Of a stretch of DNA of 64,000 nucleotides, positions 10,486 through 23,561 are shown one piece after another; position 1 is the first letter of the stretch; the number at the start of each line of letters is the position of its first letter. The stretch is from Mactra quadrangularis. Lineage: Eukaryota; Mollusca; Bivalvia; Venerida; Mactridae. The notes beneath the pieces were generated by a model that saw only the letters and a program-made list of their open reading frames with translations, ran no database searches and was not told the DNA's origin. Position numbers and translations under genes: made by a program. The stretch spans positions 7,784,001 through 7,848,000 of the forward strand of contig CM046294.1 in NCBI GenBank assembly GCA_025267735.1, in the 5' to 3' direction.

Positions 10486-13116
10486 GTAATTGTGCATTAG
10501 AGATATATTTATATATTTATTGTGTGTTCGAAGGGAGCTTATTCGATATGGTATATTGTATTACAATGCATAGTGTATGTCTGTACTGCTGGTTTGATCC
10601 CTTCGATCATAACAGGTGAACATTATATATTGTGACTTCGTATCCATATGTATGTACATAGATTAGACTTTAGATAAACATAAATTGTATACTTGTATGG
10701 GCATATTGAGTTTTAAAATATTGTACCTCGAGTTAACATTTTACAGCGGTAATTTCAATAAACCGTGATATAGTAATACAAATGTAATGATAATGCTATG
10801 AACACTCATACATTGTGTATAATCATTTCATTTTCATATAGAGATTGATGACGGTCGAAAATCGCATCTGCAGAATTCTTTTTGTAGTCAAATTTTACTA
10901 GTTGAAAACTCGATCTTCTGGATGGAACTTTCGGGGCAGTTCGTAGTTTTCATTATTTGATTGAAGGGGTCTGTGCCTTTCTCCATCTACAGCTTTCCCC
11001 GACATATTTTTGCAGGACTTTATCCCTCCAAGACGATGCTAATGCTCTTTTATTACGGGATAGGGATGCATTTTGTCGACCCTGGGAAATGGGTCCATTT
11101 GAATGGGGATTTCACTGGCTGGCAGTTGTGTGAACAAAAGATGGTAATCAACAGTTAAACATAATTTTATTGTCACAACACTGGCACATGAGTCCATAAC
11201 TTATAATAATAATATAGTTCTAAAATGTAGTCCCTGAAATTCACTACCTACTAGACAATAAATATTGTTACAGTCACAACTCGGACACAATGATATGTAC
11301 CGACCAGTTTGAATTGTGTTCGTTAACAAACTATTTTTTTAAGTATAATTGGGCGTATTTTAACGAATTTTATACTCTGGTACCAGCGTGTCAAAACATG
11401 CTCTTCTGTCTATGTACATGTACAAGTACGAGTAAGTATCCATTCGGAAATCCTTGGCCATTCGCTACGAATATTATTCATTCATGAAAGGTCGAGGTGT
11501 TCCGAATGGTAAGTGTCATGTACATGACGTACTTAGAAGATGGAGCCAAACACCTATATATGATATCTCTTCGGTTGGATAGGGACAGACTGCATTTGGA
11601 AAAAAATCATGGATGGTCAATTTGCTACAAAATATTGGACTTGTTTTAGTCTGATTAGGAACTGAATGTACTGAAGCAATTTCTTAAGGATTTATACAGT
11701 GAGTACGTAAAACAAATGATTTAATGCATTTGACACAACTTGCACATGCTTAACAAATTGAACATAAAAGAAAAAGTAAACATACATGAATAAGAACAAA
11801 CATTTTTATTATACATGTACATTATTTTTTCTAAAAACAGTTCAAGTTTAGAAGTGGGTCCGGGCACCACGGCCACCTCCATATATAAAATAATTACGTG
11901 TACAAACTTGAACTTTCTTATTCTATCCAAACAAACGTAAAGATTAAATTAAATTTTGATCACTATAATAGGAAGTTTTTATTAATATGTGGATTTTACG
12001 CATAGTGTATACATGTATATTCACTTAAAACAATTAATTTCTAACTGGGCTTCACATTTAGTTATTATTTTGTTATTACTGTGAAATGGCTATTCTGAGA
12101 TGGAACACACTCATCTAACGAAAAGTTTTTTTGATTTCAAAATTTGCATTGCATGTTTATGAAATGTAAATTTTATAATAGTTGAACGAGTTTTTCGGCG
12201 CAGCTGTCTAAGCCAACTTTTCACCTGAATTTCAAACAATACAATTTGCTCTACCATAGCTGTTTGTCCAATGAAAATCCTTTACGGATAAAACACATGA
12301 CACCATTGGCTATTTGCGATAAACAGGTGCGTAGCACGTACAGTAGCTGCTGACTATTTACTCTGTGTATAATGAGTGACTCACTGTGTTAATTGATCAC
12401 ACATTCGGCATGGTACGCCCCTTGCTGTATAACTAAACTGCGATTATGACTCGGCGCACGCTCGGAATGGGTTTTCATTTTGTCATATGTAGGCCGCCAT
12501 TTAGCATTTCTATCAAATTGTTTTATGTTCGCCAGAAAAGTAACATAAATCGTTTGGTCATTCTGATTATCGAAAATCCATGGCATTTTTATTAAAGATG
12601 TTTTTAATTTTAGAATCGGACAGATTTCCCAAATTGACAAATCAGCGAAGTGGCAATATATTCAGACAAAATTTGTACATTGAAGCTGAATTGCATTTTC
12701 GGACAAACTACATTTGACCTATAGTTAATACATGTACGTCGTGCATGACCAACCTTTATACTTCAAACCGTTGAAAATGAACCCAGCAGACCGCCGAATA
12801 TCGTTTTTAAAGATATTTCTTGTTAGATTTATGAATGAAATGCAAGTTATAGTCTCATTTACATTTTAGTAAATTCGTTTAGATAGCTATGCGAGAGATT
12901 ACTTCATATGACAGGGGCAGAGGTTAAATGCAAATTACACAATACAACTTACACGTATCACCATAAAACTGTTTTTAGAACCAGTCATTTGGAGTTAGAG
13001 AACTTATTTACCTCTAGATGTATCTATTTTTTAATCAAACTATTTTATTATTTCTTGTAGATACATAGAAATCATCATTAATTCAAGGTCGACGCTATGT
13101 AAAGCATATACGCCAG
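10486..13116. other. Intergenic DNA upstream of the profilin-like gene
   Basis: AT-rich and nearly identical to 37636-40264. A possible small plus-strand exon lies at about 11014-11140, between TTTTTGCAG and a GATG/GTAATC donor; it encodes a stretch with DPGKWVHLNGDF but has no other support. A start-bearing upstream exon of the profilin-like gene probably lies in this stretch, but I could not identify it. Confidence 0.35.
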
Positions 13117-13276
13117 TAAGGGAGCTGTGGTCAAAGAATCAAATCTTCGGAAATTCTTGGATATTATCGTTAAAGATAAATCAAAGATGGCGATTAATAA
13201 AGCTGGAATCGTCTATGAAAATGGTAACATAGCAGCATCAACAAGTAGATTTCATATGTCTACAAAAGATATGAAG
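13117..13276 (+). CDS. Profilin-like gene, copy A, 5' exon
   Basis: The coding frame runs from an acceptor-like CGCCAG (13111-13116) to a donor (GATATGAAG/GTATTT). There is no in-frame ATG near the left edge and an in-frame stop lies just before the acceptor, so the initiator must come from an unseen upstream exon or from the internal Met at about 13187. The encoded stretch has the profilin N-terminal layout: an amphipathic helix (LRKFLDIIV), then INKAGIVYENGNIAAS, where profilins have AAIIGLDGSVWA, then a short helix. Against copy C there are about six synonymous changes and one replacement (Lys/Glu), while the adjoining intron has diverged freely. Profilins bind actin monomers and proline-rich ligands; the assignment is by pattern only. 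Confidence 0.6.
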
Positions 13277-13760
13277 GTATTTGTTATTAACTTATTAATA
13301 AATTTTTCCCTGCATTCTGTTAAAGTAATATTTCCTAGGCAATCATTTTAAAATGCCTATTTCAAATGCAAGTCGTTGCGTACGGTATTGCCTCAATAAG
13401 CTCAAATACATGTATGCTTATAACAATTTATTATTTAAATAGACAACATCTTACCTGGGTTAAGGACAAGACAGACGTGTGATACATGTTAAAACACGGT
13501 TTAAAGAAATTGGTCATTAATTGTCTTTTATTTATATTTTGTTATCCGAAAAAAAAATCAATTTCTTACGTAAAATAATACAAAACGTATTCTAGCATTG
13601 CATTGGTGCCTACCATGCAAAATGTCGATACAAAACTTGCCCGATTATTTCCTTGTGTGTATAAAATTAGATAACTCAAATATGTAAACGACAAGTTTTT
13701 TAATGAATGCAGACACAAACTATGGTGTTTGTAAGATTATAATTCATTGATTATTATTTC

Positions 13761-14136
13761 TAGGGCTGCAACGATTCGATTTGATACATCGAAAATCGAT
13801 AGCGAGGATGTAGATTCGATATGGAACCCACTAATTTCAATTGTATGCCAGCCTTTAAATCTGTCTATAAAAGTTATAAGGATTTAAGACATTTAGTAAC
13901 AATGATAAACTAGTGATAAATAAATCAGTTTAAAAATTCATTTGCTTTATTGATCTTGGACGAAGTTTATTTTATTAGATAAACTAGTTTTATGCTCAAA
14001 TGAATGTATTTCTGTACATTTGGAATAAATAATTCTATTAAATGATTGTATCGAATCGAAAAAAATCTACTCGAATGAGAAAAATAAAAAATCAAACCGC
14101 ATCAAATCGACTTTTAAGTGAATCGTCGCAGCCCTA
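13761..14136. mobile_element. hAT-like MITE in the profilin-like intron (copy A)
   Basis: The ends are TAGGGCTGCAACGATTCG and, reverse-complemented on the right, TAGGGCTGCGACGATTCA. They are flanked by an imperfect 8-bp duplication (ATTATTTC and ATAAATTC). The ends resemble known hAT non-autonomous families. Unit B lacks it at the corresponding spot (about 23045). Copy at 40913-41289. Confidence 0.7.
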
Positions 14137-14655
14137 ATAAATTCATCAGCGTCAAAGTTAATGTTATTTTCAAGGTTAAACTTTTTATCTCTATCATTTA
14201 CATAAAGATAGGAAAATATTTACTTTATAATACAATGGTAGTTAACGGGTAAGATGTGCGACCTAAATAATGTTATTTGTATATAAATTACTATGGTACA
14301 TTATCTATTTCATAGTCTGAAAAATTTACTTTACCATATTATTTTAGGTAAATAGTGAAACATGTTCCTACAACTAAGCTTAATCGAGTTCGCACCCAGG
14401 CCCCAGTACTAAGCTATAAGGATAAATTTCTTGCTCAATGAGACATCAATGTCTATTTAAGATGTGTTTCGAACTATCATTGCTTATCTGTCCATTATCG
14501 TAACCGCTCGATTGGTTAAATATTTGAATGATGAATACTCAATTTAAATAAACCCATTGTCGCAAATCAAATTTCAATGCAATACAATGGCTTTCAAAGG
14601 ATGCAAATATAACTTAAATGAATCATTTATTATTTCTATATCTTTATTTTTTCAG

Positions 14656-14895
14656 ACAATAAAAACAGTAATAAACAATGAAAGTATAGATAGACTTTTA
14701 TATAATGATGTAACTTATTGTATAAAAAATAGAACATCTGAACAAATTGTGGCTTTTAATGGATCTAATTATTTAATAATTAGCAAGACCGGTGTCACTT
14801 ATATTATAGTCACGTGTTCATCTAGACAAAAACATTCAACTGTTGCAGCTTGGATTCATGCTATAGCTCAAAAGATTCGAGAAAGACATTTGTGA
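14656..14895 (+). CDS. Profilin-like gene, copy A, last exon
   Basis: It starts after a TTTTTTCAG acceptor, joins exon 13117-13276 in phase 0 and ends with TGA at 14893-14895, encoding 79 residues. Together the exons give about 132 residues, close to profilin's usual 125-140. Predicted beta strands (DVTYCIKN, EQIVAFNG, NYLIISKTGVTYIIVT) are followed by a C-terminal helix (AAWIHAIAQKIRERHL) in the position of profilin's last helix. Eleven of twelve differences from copy C are synonymous, so the protein is constrained. Another small alpha/beta fold remains possible. Signature residues of canonical profilin are not obvious. Confidence 0.65.
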   Translation, partial: TIKTVINNESIDRLLYNDVTYCIKNRTSEQIVAFNGSNYLIISKTGVTYIIVTCSSRQKHSTVAAWIHAIAQKIRERHL

Positions 14896-17800
14896 TTTAT
14901 TGTGCTCACGTACAATGGATGAGGAGTCTCAATTTAGCTGTTGACATTGATGAGGGGTACGAAGTCCTGAGAAGATACAGAACACCGAGAACGAACTGAT
15001 ATTGTGTGATTGCTTGACAATGCTACAGAAGTAGCTATAACTACAATACCAACCAAAATTTGGAGGCATTTTTAATTTGCAAGCCTACTACATAGGTTTT
15101 ATTCCAACTTTGATTACCATCTAATTGTAAAGCCTTGTAGTTTTTCTTATTGTTTTGTTATGGTACTATATGTAGCTGAGACTACCAAAGTAGCTTAAAA
15201 TCTATGTTATAGAAAATAACTACTTCGAATTCGGTTTTGGAGGCTTTGAGATATCAGATGCTGAGTCTCATGAATGTGATGCATTCGAAAAATGTGGAAT
15301 CATCATCCATAATAGATACATTTAAAGTAATTATTCTACTGAAAACATTCAATGAAATTCAATTGTTTCATTAAATTTCCTTTGTCCACAAACTTTTGTG
15401 GGGTATTGTATATAACGTTTTCAAGTAGTGTTAATTAGAATTCTTACATATGAAGACATACATGTACTTTGTTTATAACTGCGGATCAAAGAGATATCAT
15501 ATTGATATATAGTTATCAACAATACCTATTTTAGGGTGGAAGTCCTAAGAGAAAGAGTAAGAGATATCCTAAACTAGATTTTCATAATGCTATACTACCT
15601 TTAGTATATATCTAAGAATCTTTCTTCGAGTTTTTTATAGTTTCAAAAATGCTAACTTTAACACCATTTTGTATTGCTAACGATTTTAATATAGAAAGGG
15701 TATTCCCTCCTTATTACCACGAATGGAGTCTAGACGATATAATATGTCACTTTATAAATATATAATGGTCAATATAGATAGAAACCTTCTGGTCTATTCA
15801 AACCTAGATAGCATACAGCCCTCGTTCATTTTGTTTCTCACCTAGCATCTTAATGATGTTTACAAATCACTCTCTATGATGAGTGTAATGTTGAGTGACA
15901 AGTTTTTGTATATGTTCTCAAAGTTAGACTTTTTACCTTATCAGTAAAAGTTTTTTTGTATCATAATTATTATGTATTAAAATACATAAATATAGTTTTG
16001 TTAATAAAATACTTATACAAGAACATTTATTATTGTACTGTTTTAATGTATGTCAACCACAGTGATCGAATCAGAGTTTTAATTTTTAGTTTATATTGTC
16101 AGGAAATGCCATTTTGAAAACAGCTTAATGTATATCTTTATTCCAAATTGTTTCAATCTAAAGATACCGTTTAAAAGTAGTGTTTATACCAGCAATAGAG
16201 TACTAACTTTTGTCATTGGATCATGTCCTGGCTAATACTAAAATATCCAATTCAGCTGATAAAGTTCATACATGTATATATGGACATAAATATATACATT
16301 TGTCATTGCACAAAGATATGACGAACACCATGAAACTAACATGCATCATTCACTCATGACAACTACCGTTTCTTACAAGATCAATATATGAAGTTGAATT
16401 AAGACATATCTTGGCAGAAAATACCAAACGTTTTGTATTTCTTCTTAATCTCACTATTGAGATTAATAATCTGATTCCATGATTGCGAAGGAGAACTGTG
16501 TTATGAAACACCATCTAAGAACCAAAATGTGATCAATTTAGAAATTGTTGAAAACAAAAGTACATTTCTTGGTTATAAAGCTGATGATTGAACTATTTAG
16601 TCAATTAAATCAGTAAACTAGTTATTCATACATTTTATTGTCTTAACCATAGCTTGTTTAGAATAACTTGAGACATTGAATACATATTTTGGATCCAGTT
16701 ATTGATATGGTCAATTGCGACGTTAATATATTTATGTTTGTAAGATATGGTATGTATACAGTCATTTTTCATATTTCAGTACACATATACTCTTTAAAAT
16801 TACGAGAATTGTACGATGTGTGTACTTAAAAAATGTATCGTGAAAAGAATATTTAAAGGTAAAAAAAGTTGTTTTTTTGCATTCTGGGGAGGGCTATAAA
16901 ATACGATATTTCTAAACTATCTTTCACGAGGAAGTTGATAAAATAACGCTTCTACTTAAAGAGTTTTTAAAATTCAACTACTCTTTCATAACACAATACT
17001 AACAGCATTTGTAACACTTTCTTTTCCATTTTTTTAGAATAAAAGGGAAGAGTTGACTTCCATACACATGCAAATCGTCTGCATCTACCGATTTGAGTAT
17101 ATTGTTTGGTCGCCAACTTATAGAACTTGAGATGGATAACCAGTCAAGTGTCAAGACGAATGCGATAGCATAATAAACTTTATTGACTTTTGACAAAAAT
17201 TACGGTCGGGAGACATTTGACAATCTATTGGAAAGCTTATTGGCACAATGTTTTCTTGGCATCATGTTGACATGTAACATTTAAGTATCTGATTGAAAAA
17301 ATTGTTTCTTTCAGATAAAAAATGAATCTATATGTTTCAATAATATGTAACTTTATTTAAGCAATAGTAAGTATTGAAAAGCCTACAAACGTTATTTATG
17401 TTTTCATAATTGTTGGGTCACCCTAAACACATTTCTACTGACATGGCTAGTTACATAACGCGAATCAGAGTTTGCCCCGCTGATAAGGAGTGGCTACAGG
17501 GTTTATCAAAGTTTCCAAAAATCTAGTGTCTGGAACTAGGTGCTTTTTATTTTTACCATAGCTTCTTGTGTTATGATGACTTATACCCACGCGTATCAAC
17601 AAGGTATACCAAAACATTGTACGTTGTAACATATTTTGTACTAAGTATCATTTTGTGATTGAACGAAAGTAAGGACAAAAATCAAACTCATATCATGATT
17701 AAATTATATAATATTAATATTCTATTCAAATAGCGATTAAAACAATATCATCATATACTATGATATACATTGGAATAAACTAATGAAATAAATGAAACTT

Positions 17801-17996
17801 AAAACCTTAAAAACAAATTTATGAAATACAAGTACAAATGGTTGTATTCTAGCCAAAATACAAAACAAACAATTGTTTGTATACATACTCCTATAAGTCT
17901 TCACTAAAGTGTCATACTTACACTTTGAGGGCAAGTAAATGTTTTACAAATGATATGAATAACAAATTTTTCTTAATTATTAATATAATCAGACTA
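14896..17996. other. Intergenic between profilin-like gene A and gene B
   Basis: AT-rich, alignable by eye with 23760-29700 of unit B once the insertions there are removed, and with parts of 42290-46495 of unit C. It holds several empty insertion sites: about 15193 for the pogo-like element, about 16039 for the hairpin insert, about 16326 for the palindrome array. No gene seen. Confidence 0.45.
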
Positions 17997-18002
17997 TAAA
18001 CG

Positions 18003-18134
18003 TATGGTGGCATATTTCTGCCATCAGATAACCACATAACTAACTAGTTAATTAAGAGATTAACTATTTACGATTACTAGTTAGATTAACTGGTTAGTTA
18101 TGTGGTTATCTGATTGCAGAAATATGCCACCATA
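18003..18134. mobile_element. Short foldback element (TATGGTGGCATA family)
   Basis: Nearly a perfect 132-bp hairpin. The ends read TATGGTGGCATATTTCTG and its complement, and the core is made of AACTAGTTAATTAAG-type palindromes. Flanking hexamers are TAAACG and TCGACG; the diverged E unit shows an unfilled TAAACG at about 56903. A sister copy sits at the same place beside gene D (46502-46640). Confidence 0.7.
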
Positions 18135-18391
18135 TCGACGTCTACAAAAACACAAAACTTTATTTATTCATGTGCACTTACTAAAAGACACGCTTATTGT
18201 CATGCTCTAGATATTCTATAATTATCTATCATAAAAGTTAGTTACTGTTAGATACTGTTACTGTTATATGGTCAAGCTTAGATATTAATGTTTCAAGTTA
18301 TCCTTCCAACAATAATTATAATAATATATGTATGCTTTCAATGCGTTTAACGTCGGAAATACATAAGTTCTACTGAATAGAGCATATTCCA

Positions 18392-19745
18392 TCATTTTAA
18401 TTCATACATTTTCACTACATTGCTTTCATGCATGGTAACAAACAACCTGTTCAGTTTCTGATCAAAACATACTGAACATGGTCTATGTAGCCCATTTTGT
18501 TCTGATATAACAACACCAATCTTTTTGCCTTCCTCATCAAACTGTACCACATTGTGTGACTTCCATCCAACAACAAAAATGTTACCATGGAAATCACCAC
18601 ATATACCATCTGTACATGCTATATCACTGTCATTGAATTTTGACAGATACTTTCCTATATCGTTTAAGCAAACCATACCTTTATTCCAGTTGCTAACATA
18701 TACTCTCTTCTCAGTCTTATTAAAGGAAACGCGTCTATTCATATTAAACAGTTTATTTCCAGCATTGTCGTCAGTTATAATTTTTAACAATTGACCATCC
18801 ATATCATAAATATATAGTGATGAGACATTATCTGTTATATATAACTTGTCAGCAAATGACGCAATACCATAACATTTATGAGACAATTTGATTTGTCTTG
18901 TTGGTTTCATTATGTTAATATTTGTGGAAACAATCTGGATCTTCTTATCTTCACATGTTACTGCAGCTTCGTGCTCATTAATACAACATACGCCAAATGG
19001 TTTACTATCTAAATTACAATAAACCATAATACTAAGTGTTTGTGTATCAACACGTTTCAGTTTTTTATTGTTATAATCAGTAACTAGTAAATGGTTGTCA
19101 TATGTTAGACAACAATCTGTAAAATGACCTAATGGAGAATCACCAGACATCTTAATGTTGATATTTTTACTTTCTTTAACCGTATAAAGGTCTGTCTTCA
19201 TTCTTGAAATTCTACTTACTGCACCAATAGCATCTAAACCATTGATATAATCCATCAACGATTTGTTCGGAGAAAACGATAACTTGGCATCGGTGTTGCC
19301 ATCCTTTTTTCCCCTTGTCATCTGAGTTTCTGTTATCCTTTTCTCGGCTACGCTTGTACAGACAAAATGTTGAGCTCTATTCCCAACAGCTTTCTCTAGC
19401 TTGTCACGTACTTCCTGTAAACCATCATTGATTTTCATTAAATCTGCCTTTTCTTGAAGTATTTCCTTTTCAATATTGTTGTACATCTCCTCCACTTCTT
19501 GTCTCGACATCTCAGCAAGTTTCTTGATGATACTTTCCAATGCCTTTTGGAATTTTGCTACTTTTTCTAAAGCTTCATCTTTGGAATCTCTTAACATGGC
19601 TAATTGATCATCTTTAGAACGACTACTTGTAGTCAACGATACCATCAAATCTTTGAGGTTGGTTTGTACCTGTTTACTTCTTGTAATGTTGAATAGGGAA
19701 CCAATCATATCTGGTATGAAATGAATTTGACTGTCTGGACAAGAT
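18392..19745 (-). CDS. Gene B exon 2: coiled coil and six-bladed NHL-like propeller
   Basis: Intact 3' exon of gene B. With exon 1 it gives 565 residues. It completes B-box 2 (RSCPDSQIH), then encodes a long coiled coil (about residues 130-240), a linker, and six propeller repeats (about 315-565). Each repeat has a strand pair such as NHLLVTDYNNKKLKRVD, DKLYITDNVSSLYIYD, NIFVVGWKSHNVVQFD or NRLFVTMHESNVVKMYEL. This order matches the invertebrate TRIM2/TRIM71-like architecture without the RING. Propellers of this type bind proteins or RNA; the ligand is unknown. The stop is at 18392-18394, and an AATAAATAAAG poly(A)-like signal lies about 230 bp further on (minus strand). Confidence 0.85.
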
Positions 19746-20350
19746 CTGTAATTATATATGTAAACTTTTCATATTTATTTATTTAATTCATTTTGCTGGG
19801 TTTAACGCCGCAGCATTGTATAGATCATAAAACGGCGTCATGCGCACCTAACCTAGACCATTGTCTATAACATGTACTAGACTACCCTTCAACAAGGCCG
19901 GAAACTTCTCGATATAACTTATGAGCGGAGAAAAAATGGATTTGTACCCGTACCCCCATCGGGACACTAGATTTGAAATCCTGGTGCGCTACCGACTGCG
20001 CTACTGACCCGGTTTAAATTTTTTATAATACTTGAATATATGTCCAAGAGGTAACTGAGCACTATTTGCTTACACAAATATATCTGTAAAAATCTGTGTT
20101 ACACATTAAAGTAGTCAAAATGTTTAGAGTGAATCCTAAACTTCCAATTGTACGTCTACAATCTATCAATTTAAATAACCTTACACTTTATTTGTGTTAA
20201 TGAAAGAAAATAATAATATTATATCTAGGCTATGACCTAGACGGCCTAAAAACATGTACTATTATTTCGTTGTCATATAACATTACGCGCCACAATTACA
20301 TATAATTATAAAACGTTTTTAGAAAATCTAAATTTAGAACAGTATCTTAC
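19746..20350 (-). other. Intron of gene B with decayed SINE
   Basis: 605-bp phase-2 intron (donor GTAAGAT, acceptor TTACAG). About 19785-20014 is a diverged copy of the same SINE as in A, C and D, with its tRNA-like head near 19940-20014. Confidence 0.75.
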
Positions 20351-20694
20351 CTGTGATTTTTAGAAATACAAATACTACACCCAACAACGTCGTGGTGTTC
20401 ACAATACATATCCAACACTTTTCCTTGATGAATGTTACATCTTTCAGTAGGAAATTCAGGTAGTTTGGGTTGTTGGTTCCCAACTAAATTTTCCTGACCT
20501 ACATCCAGAAGATTATGTTTTTCCAAAGCCGGAAATCTTGAATGTAAATCTGTACATTCTTGACAACAATATCCTAAACATTCTACACAATATCTTACAG
20601 CCTCTGAAGTTCTGTTGGCTTTATCGCATGCATTACATATAAAATTAAAAGTCTCTTCAGACAATTTAGATAAAGAGCTACCTCCAGAAGCCAT
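20351..20694 (-). CDS. Gene B exon 1: two B-boxes
   Basis: Start codon at 20694-20692; 114 codons plus two bases, the same length as in A, C and D. It keeps all B-box cysteines and histidines (ICNACD, YCVEC, CCQEC, CNIH, MYCEHH, CSIC). It differs from the others mainly in the B-box linker (NLVGNQQPKLPEFPTE), the most variable segment of the family. No RING precedes it and no signal peptide is visible, so a cytoplasmic or nuclear protein is expected. Confidence 0.88.
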
Positions 20695-20710
20695 TTTGAT
20701 CTATAAACTT

Positions 20711-20723
20711 CACTTTCGGTTTC
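20711..20723 (-). promoter_or_regulatory. ISRE/IRF-like box upstream of gene B
   Basis: GAAACCGAAAGTG on the minus strand, identical to genes A and C and at the same distance from the ATG. Confidence 0.45.
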
Positions 20724-22164
20724 AAGCTGATTGTGAAATACTTTAACCCATATTTACTACCAGGTGCACGCTGAACTATATTTATCATCGCGTCATCTGA
20801 TATTTAACTTAGATGCGCTTGGGTGAATATTGCTTATCTGCTTAATTTTAAATCAATTGAAAAAATCATCAAAAGGCGATTTCCTCAAAAGACGATATCT
20901 AATAGATTTAAATGTTTAATGTGATTTAAGTATTTTGGTAACAACATTCAGTTGACTGAATATCAATTATTGATATGATTGAAGGGAGAAAACCTATTTT
21001 GGTAAACTTTATTGTTTAGCAAATTTATCTCAATAAGTAGACTCTCTTGTATTGCAGCTATAACATTTAAATGGTAGATATTTTATATGTTGCGTTCATG
21101 AGATTATAAACTTACTATTATTCATTCTAACATTAGTCACAGATGATTAATATATTTTTGAAAATTGACCTAACTAAACACATGGTATATGCTGCAATCA
21201 TTCTAAAATTATGTTGTCTCTTTATCACAGATGATATGTATATTTTTGAAAATTGACTTAACTAAACACTTTATTTCATGAAGACACTATGACAGAGCGG
21301 AACTCGTGGTCAGAATTAAAATATTGATTAATAGTAAAGGAATACTCAATGTCCTCGGTCGTAATCATTCTTATTCCAGTAATTTTAGATCGAACTACAT
21401 CCCTATGAACATATCCCAATGCAATTCCTCTTATTTTAACAACATCTTAACATGGTTTCATTGTTTAACTTCCGGTTACATAGTCAGTTACGTAACGTCA
21501 GAACGTCAGTCAACACCCTGACACAGAGTGATTTACGTTACGTCAAGAAGTAAGTTACATACACGTTGACACAAACCCCATTCTTACGTGCGATTTCATT
21601 CATCAACTCAAATTTTAACACGAAGCTAAGATCCCATAACTCCACAATCATTATAGTCGTATTGTACGTTGATATATATTTATCGGAGATCAAAGTAAAG
21701 CCAAACATAGCATATACGACTTCTAAAATAAAACATTGACTTGTACTTGGATCAAGTTAGAACTTTGGAAGCGTCTCTCTGGATATGGTTTGCAGATACC
21801 TACGTTAGATTCCATCATTTATTATATGTACGAGTTTGTCAAAGTTTTATGAAAAACGTTACTGACTAGTGCTTATTGTTCTTTTTCCTTTCTAGAGCTC
21901 CTTGCGTTTTGAAGGTTCATACTCGCCCATATCAAGATATACAGCTTCTCCTTTCAAGCCGTACCTGTTCTAAAGCAGGACATGTTCGACAGAACAAATA
22001 ACATAATAAAAGAGGGTAAACGATGCTGTATAGTTTATTTAATAAATTAAGTACATGAATATTAAATTTATATCGAATATTTTGCATGAACCACGTGTAT
22101 CGAAGTGATAAATCAAATATAATGTGATTATTGTTTGCATGAGATATTATTTGCACAAAGTATC
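20724..22164. other. Upstream region of gene B
   Basis: Conserved promoter-side sequence to about 20840, then AT-rich DNA with about two diverged copies of the 88-bp unit (about 21130-21260). The exon-like block (TTTCTAGAGCTCC, about 21890-21995) is out of frame relative to other units. The GC-rich insertion of A and C is absent here. Confidence 0.4.
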
Positions 22165-22176
22165 GTCAAGGTTTGT

Positions 22177-22491
22177 TTGTTTGTTTTGTTGGGTTTAACG
22201 CCGTAGCAACACATTTTATAGGTCATATAACGGCGGTCAGTCAACCTACTCACTCCTCCTGGAAAGGCTAAATCTCTGGATTTAGCTGTTAACCAACTAC
22301 TAAGCACATACTTTCGTCAGTGACTGACAACTGCCCTACATAATTAAAAATCATTGGTAGGAGGAAGAATGGCCGTAGAAATAATTTCATGACCAAACTC
22401 CACGAAAGTATGCCCCGCCCGGGAATCGAACCCACGATCCCTCTATCAGTACACTTGCGTGCTACCAACTGAGCTAGCCGGGCGGCTTATT
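22177..22491 (-). mobile_element. tRNA-derived SINE with clear target duplication
   Basis: The direct repeat GTCAAGGTTTGT flanks it (22165-22176 and 22492-22503). The minus strand starts with a tRNA-like head (TAGCTCAGTTGGTAGC, then GGGTTCGATTCCCGGG) and ends in AAACAAACAAAC. The body with CAGTCACTGACG is shared with 58026-58327 and with the interrupted copy near 61010-61740. This is a different subfamily from the intronic SINE at 850. Confidence 0.85.
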
Positions 22492-22503
22492 GTCAAGGTT
22501 TGT

Positions 22504-23560
22504 CTCATATCATCGTAAACAAACAATATGTGCTATCATATTACAATATCACTACCTTTTTGGTTGTCTTGTAAAATTTTCTACGCGTGTATGAATCGGC
22601 TTACTTTTTACAAAAAAGATAATTAAAAATCAAATACATGTACATTTTGTTTTTATACGACAACATTAAACACTTACATCAAGTTAACTTTTTTAAGCAT
22701 GATTTTGTAAAACTACTAATTTTTGTTTGTCTGTTTTGATTAGCTTTACGCCGTAGAAGGTGTTATGTGTTAAAAGGCGTTTAAAAGACATCTCTCGTGT
22801 TATCTTACATTAAAATTTTAATATCGAACAGGATTTCAATTTTCCTTAGTAAAATAAAATACAGACAGTATGGCATTGGTAGCAAGTACTATATACCATA
22901 CAAAGAGTCGAATGAAATAATGCCAGATTATAACCATATGTGTATAACATTTGGTAATTTAAACATGTAAACGACACATTTTCTATTACAGAGCCTATCT
23001 AATATACAATCCAAGGTGTTTGTAAGATTACAGCTCATTTACAGTTAACTCATCAATGTCAAGGTCAATGCTATGTTCAAGGTTAAAAGTGTTATCACTA
23101 TCATTTATACAACTGGTAGGAAATTACTCTATAATATTATTGAAATGAGATAAGACGTAAATTCTAATATTTGCTTTAAATTACTTTGGCATATGATTTA
23201 TTTCAAGAATAATACTTCACAAAATTATATGAGTTCGATCGTGAAACAAGTCAGCTTAATCACTCTTTAGCCCGCTTCCTGGTTCCCAAGTACCAGGTTA
23301 TAATGATTAAGTTTCTTGCTCAAAGGAACAACGAGGAAGTTTTTGGATGTGATGGCTATCAAATACATATAACTACAAGCCCAAATGTCGTCAACGCTCG
23401 GCCCAGCCTTCTCCTTATTAAATCATCATTGGGTAACTATTTAAATCATGAACTGCCCACTTTAATTCAATCCATTTGCCCAAATAAAATTAATTTAATG
23501 CCTTAAACTGATGCAAGTATAACTTAAATAAATCTTTAACTATTTCAATATCTTTTTTCA
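22504..23560. other. Region where the profilin-like 5' exon is missing in unit B
   Basis: It aligns by eye with the intron of copy A (for example TGTTTGTAAGATTA at about 23020 and the CAATGTCAAGG stretch), but the 5' exon is not found. A SINE tail fragment lies at about 22725-22770. No gene seen. Confidence 0.45.
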
Positions 23561-23561
23561 G

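Noticed and set aside
10201..10497. 98-codon minus-strand frame (copy at 37351-37647)
   Set aside because: It coincides with a MITE; the ADPGFFSRG-type peptide comes from the inverted ends.
12389..12640. 83-codon minus-strand frame with copy at 39538-39789
   Set aside because: Differences between copies are nearly all replacements, unlike the neighbouring profilin-like exons, so no protein constraint.
18525..18794. Plus-strand frames opposite exon 2 (also 32907-33152)
   Set aside because: Antisense shadows of the coiled-coil/propeller coding sequence.
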